A stretch of 64,000 bases of DNA from Lycorma delicatula (taxonomy: Eukaryota; Arthropoda; Insecta; Hemiptera; Fulgoridae), in NCBI RefSeq assembly GCF_047948215.1, contig NC_134455.1, forward strand, positions 322,082,147-322,146,146. The letters run 5' to 3'. Of this stretch, positions 12,701-27,700 are shown in pieces; position 1 is the first letter of the stretch; the number at the start of each line of letters is the position of its first letter. The notes beneath the pieces are model-generated. The model made no database searches and had not been told where the DNA came from. It saw only the letters and a program-made list of their open reading frames with translations. The position numbers were made by a program, and so were the translations under genes.

Positions 12701-15700
12701 GAATTTTATTTATTCATGAGTAAGCAAAATATATAAAAAGTAAGGGAATCTATGCAAACAATTCTTCTATTTCTGAATTTTAAACTTTTTTCATACCTAT
12801 TATTTATTCAATAATCTTTTACTTTTTATTTCAACAAATTAATTATACCTTTTTCTAATTACTTAATTTTCATATCTATTTCTAAAAATATTCTTTCAAT
12901 TTACACAATAAATGTTTATTTTTATTTGAATTATACTACTTTAATTTAGTTAAAGAGCAGTGGGATAATATAAAGAGTCTGAAGATTAGCACAGCATTTA
13001 AAGTGCGGATGATTTTTTTCTGTTGGGTTGGCAATGCTTTCTGAAACACATGCTGTAGTAATCACATTCCATCAGTAGTGAGTTAGTCATGACAGTGAAA
13101 TACATGATGAAGAAGTACATAAGTATTGTGAAAACATATTACACATACAGAGTGTTGTACTGAAACTGTCAATAGCGTATGTTATCACAAGATGATAGCA
13201 ACATTTTAATGATCACAACTGGAAGCATTTTTATGGCCACATGGACTTTGGCTTGGATTTTGATGAGATGTCTTCAGCAGGGTGGCGACAAGTGTCATGC
13301 GACACAAAACCACTGAGTTGTTACAGCAGAAATTTCATGAATGGCTGATTTTACGCAACAGTGATCACAATTGGCCACCAAGGTCATGCAATCTTACATT
13401 GTCGGAATTTTACCTCTGGGGATTTGTAAAGTTCAAGGTTTTCAACAAATGCATTATGGAACTTAATGAAGAAATCAGACATGTTATCGCACCAATTGAT
13501 CCACAAGTCTGTGAAAATGTGATTGAAAATGTAATTCTGTTAAATATTGCATTGGTGTCATATGAGATGTGGAGGACATTTGCTAGATATTATTTACCAT
13601 ATTTACTTGGGAGTGTTTACCCTTTCAAAATATGTCAAAACTTTGCCAATTCATGCGTAAATAGTTTGTAAATTTAAATCCTGTGTTATGTTTGAGATAC
13701 CCTATACTTCAATAAGTCAATCAAATATCCATTTCTTTCTAAAAATTTTCTTCTGCATTTGTTCTACAAATCTAAAGGGCAATCTCATTCTTGCTGGATT
13801 GTACATTATGAAACAATACATATTTCAGATATTTTGTTCAGCGTCTTATTAAAATATTAATGGCTGAAATGCACTACTAGTGTTTATACAGCAGACTGAA
13901 ATAAATCAATCCTGCAAGTTATTATAATATTAATTTTTATCATTTCTAAAGATTAATCTTTACTAACTAAAAAAATATACGAATACACAAATAAAAAATA
14001 TACAAATATACGAGACCAGGTTATGTAGATCCTTCATCAGCTGCTGAATTTTGTCTTCTTTCTGTCTTACTTGTGCAACAACTGTGTCATGTTCTGCACG
14101 TAAGTTAGTCAACTGTGATTTTAATTCTACATTTTCCTGAACAGTCTGAGACTTTTGCAGTTGTGCTTCCTGAAATATAAAACAACTCCACTTTATTTTA
14201 TACCTTAACACACCAAAGTTAACTTAAGTTTAAACTGTAATAAAAGTTTGCTGAAAATATGTAAACTATTGTTTCATATAAAAACAAACTTATCATATCA
14301 CAATATACTTATTATTCCATTTTAAGAAGTAACAATAGAAGTAATGTAGAACAAAAATATCGTAACAGTAGCTTTTATTATTATTATTATTATTCTTGAA
14401 TAAAAATAATAATAAATCAATTCAAAGCAAATAGAAAATTGATTATTTTTTTAACTAAGGGAGAGGGTTTCTGAAAGATTACAGAGAAATTAAATATATT
14501 TAAAAAACCCTACACACACATACACATACACAAGAGGCCCATGTTCAAACTCATTCAAACATTTGAATTATATAAATATACAATAAAAACAACAAAATAC
14601 TCTTGCCACAACAAAACAACAAAAACCACTGGGACTCATATTCTAGCATTCATAAGAAACCTTACATTACCTCATAAATTATGGGCTAACAAACAGCTCT
14701 CAGAGGTACATAGAAGAGTTGGTTAAAGGGAGGGATCTCAAAAAGAGGTTTAATTCTCATACTGCCTACCAAACAATACAATTTTGTGTAATTTACTTTA
14801 TTTTTTATGACAATTTCTAAAACTTTGTATATGTAATCAATAAGTAAAACCTATATCAGAATGTTCCGATCATTGTTCGCATATAAATCACATGCAAATT
14901 TACTTAAACATATTAAATTACCCCAGAGTAGGCAGATATTGCAGCTCTAGTCTGGATACCAGAACAAGCACTAGTCATATCACGAGCTGCTGCAGATATT
15001 TCTCCCTGCATTTTGTTAAGGTCTCTCTGTGTTGCTGACTGCATTTCACAAAACATTCGCTTAACTGCTACAACATCTCTCCATAAATTTAAAAGACGAT
15101 TATGTTCAGTTGTATAATATTCATTGAAATACTAGAACAAAAAATAAAAAGATTACTTACTGTACATTTACTACTTTTTCCTTCTTATTAGATTATTAAG
15201 TTATTTTATTCATAAAAATTTCAAAATATTATATTAATTTCAGTCATAATAGTTATGTGACAAAGAAATTCACCATACTGTGTACATTATATATCACAGC
15301 TTATTATTATTATTATTTTTAATATTAATTATTCATCATATAAGTTTGAAGCTTATTTGTGAGAGTGTGAGATGGAAAATTATTAGCATAATAAGTATGA
15401 AAAGCCTACAATAATAAAATAATAATAATAGTACAAAAACAATAATAATAATAATCTTATTAACAAACCTGTTCCTCTTCCTTCCACTCCTCTTCTTTGC
15501 ACAGCATTTCCTCTCTCATTTGTTCCCAGTCATTAGTGAGCTTCTGCAGATCATTAGTGAGTGCTTCATTGGTTTGATGGGATTCCTCCAGTTGTTCTCT
15601 GAGTGCTGAATTCACTTGCATAACTTTTTCACACCTAAAGAATAGTGAAACCATACTTCTTATAAATAGCGCAACTAATGCACTTACTATACTTCTATCT

Positions 15701-18700
15701 TATTAATACACCTGAATCTCATGGAGGGAAGTAAGTGAAAGTGCATAAATCAGATTATTGAAACAGTAGTCAATAAGGATAAGATTCAAAGGTATTCCTT
15801 TGTCCATGATATAGTGAAATTCTTACTACTAACAACTTTCTTAGCAAACACACTTTCGTAATGGAAAGTTTTATCCTGTAAAATTATGTTGGTTTATTTG
15901 AGTCAATTATGTCCTGATTTTTATTTTTAGTATTAATTATGTTTTATTTCCTCTTATTACTGAACATTTTTGATAAAGATAGCCACCAATAAATCTCATT
16001 ATTCTAAATATAACATTTTTTAGTAATGAATACTTATTAGAGAGAGAGAGAGTAATAGCTTTCTAGAAAGCACATCGCTCATCATGATATATCATTATTA
16101 TTATTTACTTTATTTCTGATTACATATTTCATAGTTTACAATAATAATAGTTACATAAAACTAATATGAAAACCATCAATAGTTAATTATATAACTATTA
16201 ATAGAAAAATAACAAATTTTCTTACAATTAATAAATGCTATTATACTGAGCAAATGTAACACTCTTTTATGCATGTATTTTAATTCTGATGCCACAAACA
16301 TAAACATGAACAAATGAAGTTCAAAAGAACTACTTTTCAGTTAAAAAGCAAAAAATAAAAAATTGTGATAACTTAATATTCTCAAAGTTATTATGCACGT
16401 ATTGTTTAAAACCATAACTTAATAACAAAAATCAATTTTTTCCATTGATCATAATATAAAATTTTATATCATAGTCATATGTAATGTTCTAGTGCTGATT
16501 ATAATATAAATCACGTAAACTGAACAAATAGTAATTATTACAGTTATAATTCGTGTGACTGTTTGCTACATACAAAAAAAAACATTGTATTTTTAATTAC
16601 AGTTTCTTCCTCTCTCTCACTTATTCCTCCTTGTCATTTCTTTACAGTATTACTATTAAGTATTATATTAGACTGATAAGTTCAGCCACATCACAGGATT
16701 AATTTTTACATTTTCATTTCTATAATGTACTTTTTATCATTTTAAATGCTTATTCTAAATCCAATTTTAAGAAATTGCACTGATTAATTAACAGTACTAT
16801 GCAGCAATAGTTTTTGTCTTTTTAGTTCATCATATTGAATATTTTTATGTATAATACACATATTTTTTCAGTTTATAATTCATTAAAGCCACTATATCAA
16901 GTCATTATATTTTTAACAATCTATTAAAAACATAAGCAAAGGACAATTCTTACCAAAATAAAATTATATTTCTAAGCTGGCTGCTGACAAAATTTTATAT
17001 TTGGCTAATGGCAGCAGCCAAACAAAAATTTATGAATTGCAACAGACTACTCTATCCAAAATAAAAGAAAAATTTGAATGTTATTAAAAGCATAATCAAA
17101 TAACTAACATTTGAACTAAGTTTAAAATGTTAATTATGAAAATGTTTAACCTGCACTAGTGTCAGGTTTAAACAAACTACATCTCAAAATTCTATAATTT
17201 CAGGATTACTGCTGATAGAAAAGACCCTCACTAACTGGATATAAAATTTGTACATCTGAACTGATTAAAAAGATTTTAAAAAATGAATAAGATTCAAAAA
17301 ATGATATATTACTAAACAACATCTATTTTTTTTTAATACTTTTATAAAATATTTATTTATCATGACTTGGGTATTTATTAAATCTGGATAACCACTTTAT
17401 TCACACAAAAAATCAAACCTATTTATCAGACCTATTAATTAAATGGGCATTTCTTGTAAATGCAAGAGAAAAAATGAAGAATAGTGTTTTCAGTGTGATA
17501 GATCTTTTTTTCATTCAGATTGGGAGTTGCTTTATAAAAGGAAAATTTTGGGATTTTTGTAGTATTCCCTATATGAAAATGTATAGATTTATATATAGAT
17601 GTCTCACAAGGAAATGGAAAAACTTTAAGAATACATTCTGCTGGTGAAAATAATGAGAAAAGTTCATTTAAACATAGGTCTGGAAATGCTTTGTTTTCGA
17701 GTTATGCCTATCGAAGGATTTCACCTGGATTTCAGCTCTTCTAATAAAAAGAAGCCCTACTATAATTTTTGGGACCCAGATATTTTTGAGAGTAAAGTTG
17801 GTGGTCTCTTATGTAAATTGAGCTGGAAAATAGGATAAAACAGATTCTACAACTGCAACTCCAGTAGTTTTTAAGATATCCAACCAACATAAAACACAAA
17901 ATTCAAAATCAAAAAAACGTTTTTTTTTTAGGTTTGTAGTACATAATAGCTTTGTTAAATAACTAATAAATGTGGACAATTTAGTAACAAAACATGTAGA
18001 GAATTTAATTCTGAGAAAATTAATGTAACTATACCCAATGAAAAGTAAATAAAAGCTTTTTAAAAATTGGTTTTTTATTGAATAAAAACAGACAGTAAGT
18101 TGACTGAAAATCATATTATTGTTTCTGTTCCTAATAAAAGCTATTCTTAATATAGCAAAACAAAAAAAAAAAAAATGTATGAAATTATTAATTGTAACAG
18201 AATAACAAACCTCAGTTACAGTAACTGTTCAAAATTCCCTCCTTCACCATGTACACAGCAATCTGCCTGAGGTAAAATATTTCCGATGGTTTTCTGTATT
18301 ATCTCGGGATCGTCTCACACAAATTCATTAGCATTTCATATTGAATTTATATTGAAATCTTTCACTAGCCATAAATAAAAAACAAAGCGTTTCCAGACCT
18401 AATGAACTTTTTTCATTATTTTCACCTGTAGAAAATGTCCTGAAAGTTTCTCAGTTTCTTCATAGGACACTCTATAAGCAATTCTATCTTCAAAATTTAT
18501 AATCTTTTTACAAATTATTTACTATTACTTATTACCAAAATGAATTATAATTACTAAATGTTTTATGATAAAACTTTTACTAAAATTTTTCATTCACTTA
18601 TTACTGTTTTACCAATAAAGAAATAATATGAAAGAGAGAAAATTCTATCGACCTTCTTCGTTCATCTTCAAGTCTTTGAAGTGCTGTTTCTAAATCCTGA

Positions 18701-21681
18701 ATTCGTTCCTCACGAAGCTCTCGTAAATGTTGCTGTGCAGCATCTAAAGCAGAGCTAGGTGCACGTGTTGGAGCTGGTGCACTTTCTGCAACTGGCAGAC
18801 CTCCTGTCTCCTCCACTTGTCCCTCCAGCTCACTGCAACGTTGCTTATATTGCAATACCTTATAAAAAAAAGCAAAAAAAAAAAAAAAAACATTTTTCCT
18901 AGAAGCTTTTTTTGATAGAGATTATTACAGATACTTAAATTAATTAACTGTTTGTTTTTTAGAGGAAAAAATTGTGTTGCATCAAAGGGATCTGATGGAG
19001 TTTCACACATAGGCCAAAAAATATGAAGAAGTTAAAGTTTAATTTATATTTAAAGTTAAGCTAATAAATGCTTTTATTTGAGGTAAAATTTTAGCAATAA
19101 AATGAATAAACAAAAAATTTAATTTTTCATACCAACTAATTACTAATGTTAATCTTCACTTCTGATTACAAAACATTCATCTAAGAGACTATTCATAGTA
19201 CCTCCTCCAAATATTATGCCACTTACCACCCTGTCAGAAAAAACAATTTAACAAGTTTCACTCTACCTTCCTGCATTCAGTGTGAGTTACAACAGCTATT
19301 TTTACCTTTCTTCCTTAATTTTATGTTTGAAATGATTAAACACAAAGGCTTGCTGCTAGGTTTGCTTCTCTTGTGTGAGATACATTTTTATAATTAACTG
19401 AGTTAGTAATTACTCTATAACATTATTTTCTTAAATAATTATTGCTTTCACTTAATCTGCATGGCTTTCTATTTTTGTATGCCCCAGATTCATTTACATT
19501 TGATCAATTTGTTTTATCTAATTTTTTTTCTATCATCCTTGTTTAGTGTTCTAGAAAAAGGATGAAAATATAAAGATATTGTGCTTAAAATTACTTTTTT
19601 AAAAGAGAAGATAACAAATGTTTGATAAGGAATCTCTAAGTTAGGCTAGACAAATGGTGAAAGAATGGTTCTTCTATTTTAACAATGTGCAAAAAGAAAA
19701 GAATTATTCACAGTACAACAGTATAACCCAGAAAAAATTAAACAGTGAAATGTGTGACAATTTGTAAATACGCTATAATAACGTCTACTTCAGGAGAGAG
19801 AGGAACCAGTTTTTGACCAACCTGATCATTCTAGTATTTGATATTCTTATAAAATTGATGGTGCGCAATCACAACAAAAAAGGAGGCAACATAAGAATTG
19901 ACAATATTAAAAAAATTATAAAAAATCAATAAAGAAATGAGAATGACCTGTTTTCCTATAAACGCAACACAATTTTAATACTATCTGCAGGTATGAAGGA
20001 AAATCCTCCCACCATAAAAAAAAATGTTTGAATCAATTATCAACAAAACTTTAAGGTTGCCATGAGTTGTGAAAATTTGAGTGTATGTTATGCACAATCA
20101 TCCACTACTAATATTCTTGGTTAATTAAAATAATTAAGAAAATCCTCATTTATTGAATGGACTTCTGCAAATATTCCACCAGGCATACAAAGGCATAATA
20201 TTTGCACATTATTGAAGTCATAGCATGATTATGCATTAAATAGATTCAGAAGATTAGAAATCCTACAATTCATAAAAATTTGCTATAAATCTTAAGTTAC
20301 ATAATGAAGTTACATAATGATGGAAGAATGGTTTTTCTTATTCTACACATAGTAGTTAAGCAACGTAAGCAATAGGAAAGAGTTAATTGCAATACAAGCA
20401 TTGGCATGCTGCTGTGTGCCACAAAATGAATTGAATGATGAAAATAATGAAAGAATAATGTAACATCTGGAACCACTTTTATTCAATTTCTTAGATGAAA
20501 AACCAAAAGGAAGCACAAAATTTACTCCTCTATTTGTACTCCAAGAATTTTAGTATGGTTTAGTTTCACAGAGGGAACCAAAAGCAGACCTAAATATTTC
20601 ACAAGCCCAGTGGCGGATTTCTAAATAGGCTAGGTAGGCTATAGCCAACAGTGGCAAATTTTCAAAGGCAGTAATGGGTTGCATGACGGCAGCTCGGTGG
20701 CAGAGTGTGGCGGCAGTGCTGGCCAGTCGTTCAGCCTGCAGGGGACACATTTGTAAATCCACCTCTACGCAAGCCTAAACTCGCAAACGAACCATTTTCT
20801 GACCTATGCTTATATAATTTTTTTTATTATTTTTGGCTATAGAATCATCTCCCAAGAGACTGCCATGCAATTTGGAATCACTTTGTATAAACAACTGTAT
20901 GTACACATATATATTTTATGCAGTAAATTTTATAAGTGAACCCCTATGAGTTAAACGAGTTAACACTGGAGCAGTAATAACAATGACTGATCCATAATAT
21001 GGTTTAATTCAGTGAAAATAAATCCCTTAACAGATTGACAAAAGACAATAAAGATTGTATGAAATTTTGGAAACTAACCCACAAACCCAATAATAAATCA
21101 ACAAAATGAAACCAAAAAAAAGGGAAACATTACTTTAATATGACACTTAGAGAAAGGAATTATTAATGCCTTATTAAGTATGTATTATGATCAACTGTTT
21201 GTGTATATTCATTGTTGATTAATGGAATTCTTTTATGGGTTCATCCACTGACAATCAGATAGTATTTGAATAAAAAAAAAATGTTCATGTCATTAATCAT
21301 GTTCATCCACGATATTCATGTAAGCTCAGTTTTAGACATTTAAACACACTTGCATAATAATAACATTTTTTTCTTGTTAAACCTCTGGGACCCCCATTAG
21401 GTAGGAATTGCTTCAAAGGATGAGATGAATGATTTGTAGCGTGTATGAAAAATGCCATGCCTGACCAGGATTCAAACCGGGGACCTCTGGATGAAAGGCA
21501 GAGATGCTACCACTCATGCCACTGCTGCTTTTGAAAAACTCCCTTGTTATGGTGTTATAAAGTATTATAATAAACTTCCTCTAAGTTCAGAAAAATTGAT
21601 TCCATCAATAATTAATAACATTCTATACATATAGAATGTTAAGAATATATAGAATATAAGAATGTCTCTATCTCTATCACA

Positions 21682-21739
<58 letters not shown>

Positions 21740-24700
21740 CTGTGACATGTTTCCTACTGTCCTTTTGGATGTTATACAATAGATTAGAAGTAAATAAATA
21801 GGGTTTCCTGTTTATTAAGCAATAAAATATTGTACTATTGCGGTTCAGATAATGAGAACCTATAATAAGATTTAAGAAAAATTTATAAAGGATTTAAATA
21901 AAACAAACTTTCAAAATATATTACAAAATAGTAACATAATCTTAATAATATAACAGATGCAGGTTATAAGTATATATAAGGATTTCAATTATAGGTTTTT
22001 TAATATGTAGTCTATAACCAATAATGAAGGAGATACATTCATTCAAATATCTTCATATAGTGTATGAATGGAGTACATTGTGTGTAGTCCATTCATAATT
22101 GAAACAACTAATTTACTTCTGGTAAACTAACAGAACAAACTACTGTATTCGAAACATGCTAAAAGAGATAATAAACAGAAATGAACAATTACTTTTTATT
22201 GAAAAAATTAATTTTCACTATTCACTAATATTCTATTCGTAAAGATAACCAGAAAATAACCATGACTGTGTTAAAAAAAAACAAACAGTTTATTATTTAT
22301 TTAAATAAAAATGAAAAGATTTAAGTAACAGTTGATGACAAGCTAGCACAGTCTTTACCTGTTCCAAGACAAACGATTACATTATTTTTATCATTAAATA
22401 GAAATTCAAAAAAGTTGTCGGTTCAATAAATTTAATAATATCTCTATTGTTACCATTATAATCTGCTGCTGATACCTTTGCCTGGAGCCGGCTGACTAGA
22501 GCGGCTTGGTGTTGTTGTGCTTGTCTATATGTGTCAAGTCGTCTACGATAATTAGCAGTTTCTTCTTCCAAACGACGACGGAGTTCTTGGTTTTGTCGCA
22601 CCAGCTCTGAGCTGTCCTCTGCTTTGTCCCTCTCCATCATTCTGCTGGGCTTTACTGACTATATAATCCCACATGAAAAATAATGTCTTAAATTGTATAA
22701 TTCTCTATTTTTAGGTAAAAATAACAATATATAAATAAATACAATAATATATTTATTAAGTTACATATATATTATAGTAATTATATAGTTATATATTTAG
22801 TTATATCTAATATATAATAATAAATCTTTATATAAATAATATTCCATAAGTTAAATCCAGAATCTTACCCCATAAGCCTGTAACTCACATTGGTTAAGTA
22901 TGATATTGGATTTAATAGTCTTTTAGATTATTCATTATTTTTCATTTTAATGTGCGATTTTCTAAAACAATAATATTTCAATAAATATTGAAAACTAATT
23001 ATCCAGGATTATGTTTAAATTATATATGATATATAAATGAAAAATCTTTGAGAAATCTAAAATTAAACATTTTGAAAGAAACTAATTACAAAATAAGAGG
23101 CACTCACACTATCTGTGAGAAGTTTTACTACTACTGTTACACGCCAGCACCATCTAAATTGCAGTAACAAGAGTTTTCTACAATAGTTTCATCATTCTCG
23201 TCTCAATTCACAACACGAAGGGAATATTCCAGAAGCTATTTAGCAATTATATAAGAGCGCACGCATTTTTGGTCAGAGTTGGCACAGTTGTTACTTTCAC
23301 ATAAGTGTGTACATAGAGTGTATACAATTTTTTACGACAGTAAAGTTTTTTTGTGCCGACCACCTGCCATCCACTTTATAATATTATGGATAGTAGAACA
23401 TATTTTGGTAAGTATTCTACTGTAACGTTTATTATATGTTTTCATTTAACTTGGAAAGTATATACCATAAATTCACATAACCACGGCTTTTGCTTTAAAA
23501 GCATGTAACTTAAAATTTACTTCATTGAGTATACTGGTAGCACTGGGACAGTCATGACTGTTTTTAATTTTTTTAATTTTAACTATGATTTTAAAACTTT
23601 TGACTTTAAAAGTATTAATTTTAACTCCTGATGATGGCTTCCAAATAAACCAAAAGATCTAGAGTACATATCAACGTGCTGATAAGGTAGATTGTATTAA
23701 TCGTTAATTTATTAACTTACAATTTTTTGTTCATTTTTTAGTTATCTTTCTAGCTTTGTAAGTGCTATGCCACTAGGGATTCTTTTGGATCTTTCAATAT
23801 AAAATAGAGTTTCACATTTAAGTTTATAATTTTTTAGAATTTTAAAAATCGGGTCGTTTCTAGTTTATCTTGAATTCATCACTAAAGAAAGGAAATCATT
23901 TAACTACCTTGTGGCAGATTTATGATTATGATATGGATATATGGAAATATCCATATTGGGATCCTGAGTTCAAAAAGTGTTTTTTTTTTAAATGTCTGAT
24001 AAACTTTCTATTGATGATTCTTCCATAAATTTTTAATGTTGTAATGATAAGTCATATTTTTGAATTAAGCTCAACTAATACAGTCATATATCATATAAAA
24101 CTCTATTTTGACAAAAATATCAGTTAGAATCTTCCTTGTCAAAACAATTCAGCGACATCCTCACCCACATCAACATTTGATAAAATTTAATTAGATTTTT
24201 TTTGCAGTGAATTTCAAATGAAGAAATACCAGTGCAGCATTGAGGATTAGGGCAAGGAAGTACAACCACCCTCTGATTTAATCACTGCGACTGCGGGGCC
24301 TTTTTCTATGGTTCAAACCAATGTGAAACACAATGTAAGTGAAACTGAAGACAACGGTTGTCATGAAGATGACATTGTAAAATTCGTCGGCCTGGCGAGC
24401 AGTATGCCGGTTGATAAGAAAAAACGCCTCTGGGAAAATGTCTGGATACCTTCCAAGAACTATGATTTTGTGACAGATGCCAAGATGATTTTGTGATTTC
24501 CTCAAGAGGAAATTCAGTCACCAATGGTTGGGCACATATTCATCATGGCTAACTTATTCAAGGTGACTCAAAGCAGCTTTCTGTAAATATTGTGTTGTTT
24601 CCGCCGTCAGCCAGAACGATTAAGAGTCTTTTTCCATCACACCTTTCATCAAGGACATGTACAATCATTGCAAAGCACATGAATAATCCCAGAGACATCA

Positions 24701-27700
24701 AACTGCAATTTAATCTGCAAAATCGTTCATGGAGAGCGTCCTAGTGGACATCCAACTTCACCAGTCTTCACGAAACTAATAGAATAAAACGAAAAAGTAC
24801 TATCTTCAATTGTTTCCTGCATCATTTTTCCAGCACACTGATTCATCTCTCAAAGGCAGAAATCTGCATGAAGGCGTTCTTATCGATTTATGCAATTTTC
24901 GCATCGAAGCAGGTGATTCACAACTAAAAGACAATTTTGAGCATGACTGAAAAACGCGTCATACCGATCACTTACATTCAAAATAGAATAACTGATCTAC
25001 GTGGCGAAACAACCATGAAACACATCGGCACAAGAAATAAAAAAATCTTGCGTTTACAGCATTTTGGCTGACGAAACCGCGGCGGATATTTCTGGCAAAA
25101 AACAGCTGTCTACTGAATTACGTTTCTTCGATGAAAAGATCAACGAAATCGAAGAATTTTTAGGCTTTATAGAGCTTAAAGGACTTAATGCCTTGAGTAC
25201 AAAGCCACTGAAGATTTTGTGACAAACTTAAACCTAGACCCTGATAAGTGTGTGGGGTTAGGCTTCGACAGATGTTACACCAGAACCTACTGGGTTGGTC
25301 TAGTGGTTAACGCGTTTTTCCAAATCAGCTGATTTGGAAGTCGAGAGTTACAGCGTTCAAGTCCTAGTAAAGCCAGTTATTTTTACATGGATTTGAATAA
25401 TAGATCGTGGATACCGGTGTTCTTTGGTGGTTGGGTTTCAATTAACTACACATCTCAGGAATGCTCGAACTGAGAATGTACAAGACTGCACTTCATTTAC
25501 ACTCATACATATCATCCTCATTCATCCTCTGAAGAATTATCTAAACGGTAGTTACCGGAGGCTAAACAGGAAAGAAAGAAGTTGTTCCACCAGGTCTGGG
25601 AAAGAAGATGTGCAGGCGATCTTAAGACAAAAGTACAATAAAGCATTCTACTTTCATTGCTCTTCTCAAAACTTAATCTTATCGTGAACGACTTAAACGT
25701 TATCCCAGAAATTCGAACTGCATTGGAACTATCAAGAAGACAATTACATTTTTTTCGAGTCCGATTTACGTCGCAAGCTTATTGCTAGCATTCTTGAATT
25801 GTGTGGGAATAGGTGGTCAGATAAATACAAGAGCATCCGTGATTTTAAGGATCACTTCATTGATATTGTTAACACTTTAACAGTTTTTAGAGCTTAGCTG
25901 AAGAGGGAAATGCAGCAACAAGAAAAAATGGTTATCAAACGGATGAAGCAGCGTGCAGATCTTCATTTATTGCTTTGGTTATATTAACTATTAAGTATTT
26001 CGCTATACTGGAACCCGTAGCCAATGCACTTCAGTGGAAGACACTTGACATAGTCAAAGCCAACCAGTACAAACTATACTTGACATGCTACACGTTTATC
26101 GGGAAGATGCGGAGAACCTCACGACTGCGGTTTCAAAAGAAGCAGGCGACATTACATTGCATTTGAATATTGATATAACCGCCACTAGCACTACTATCTG
26201 ACAGAAGCACAGAATCAACCATCCAGTCAAAAATCCATCCGAATTTTGGAGAAGATTTCCTTATTGGAGAGAATTCCTTATTGGACAGTAGTTTAAATTT
26301 CTTACTTGGATTTCATCATATCATCTTTAGAAATCAGATTTTCTGCAGACAAAACGCCTACATTTTCACTGGTAAATTTCCATCTTAGTTTCATGAGAGG
26401 TGTTTCACTAGATGAATGGAATAGAAGTACTTCTTCATATCGTGCAACTTTCAACAATTCAATTCAGAAGGTATTAACGGAGAAAGGGAATTTGTTTTTG
26501 TTGTTTTATTAAAAATGTAGAATGATAGAATGAGTTACAAGAAGCGCCAATACCTCATAAGTACCTGCATTATGTAAAGAATGGGCTCGAAGAACTTGAC
26601 GCCATCCTGCGTACTTTACAATTAGGCCTGCATTCGGCCTCCTTTGATGAGAGATCGCTAGAACGGAGTGAGAATCTAGGATCTGACACTCCACAGATGC
26701 AAATGGGCGGAGGAGGGTCAAAAAGAGCCGAGTCTTTATTGATACACAAATGGACAAAAACACGTAAACAATTGAACTTAGTGTATAAGTCACTACAGGA
26801 ACAGTCACCGTTGATACACCAGAGAGCTCTCACGCCTGGGTAGAGGTCATTAAAAAAGAAAATAAAAGTAAGGGAGAAAAGCAGGCGAAAACTGACCTGA
26901 AGTCTACGGCGATAAAGAATGAGGAATGGCACGCCCCTAGCGCTCATCAAATTAAACACAAACATGGAATTACGAAACCTACATCTGTTCTTGAGGCTCT
27001 GCTAATTAAGACTTCTAAAGAGAGAACTTCGATTCTGGGTCAAATCCGGAGAGAAGTTAAATCGGGGGACGCAAAGGCGAAGATTAAGGTTTCCGGAAGA
27101 CAAGAGCCGGCACGTCCTGATTGAGCTTGGAAAGGGCACAGAGAATAAAAATATCTTTAATGAGCCGCTAAAGAATACTTTGGGTGAGAATACGTAATCT
27201 AGAACCTAAGGAAACTGTTGACATCAGGGATCTAGACTGCGTTACTAGTAAAACGGACATAGAGAAGTCCCCCCAAGAAAGATTGGTGACATTGGGAAAG
27301 TCAACATTTTTCTGACTGGTACCAATATTAGGGAACGAGGGCAGCTATCATAGAGATGAAAGAAAGAGAGGAGTTGCTGCTACGAGAAAGATGCTCACCC
27401 AATTCAAAATTAGGATTTGCAGAATCTATTGTAGAATGAGACACAGATCGGTAGTTTCACGCTGCTGTAGATGCCATGGGTTGTCCCAGGGATTTAAGGG
27501 CCCGGGTAGAAGCAAACTATTTTAAACGTAGTGCTGCTGAACATACGGTGAAAGAATGTACTAATCAGCCACGCTGCATGCTTTGCGCAGATAAGGATTT
27601 CGAAGCCAACAAACTGAACATATCCCAGAGACCAAGGAATATGAAAACGTAGAGGAAGGCCCTGCAGAAGGAGAAAAAGGCACTCGCTAGGATAGTCGAT

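Noticed and set aside
16040..16053. Short GA run as a regulatory GAGA element
   Set aside because: Isolated low-complexity run in an intron without other promoter signals.
21465..21536. tRNA-like sequence with A and B boxes
   Set aside because: Joined to a SINE body and tail that recurs elsewhere; no proper acceptor stem. Treated as a SINE head, not a tRNA gene.
26509..26965. Minus-strand open frames of 99 and 131 codons
   Set aside because: Shadows opposite the R1-type gag relic; no domain of their own.
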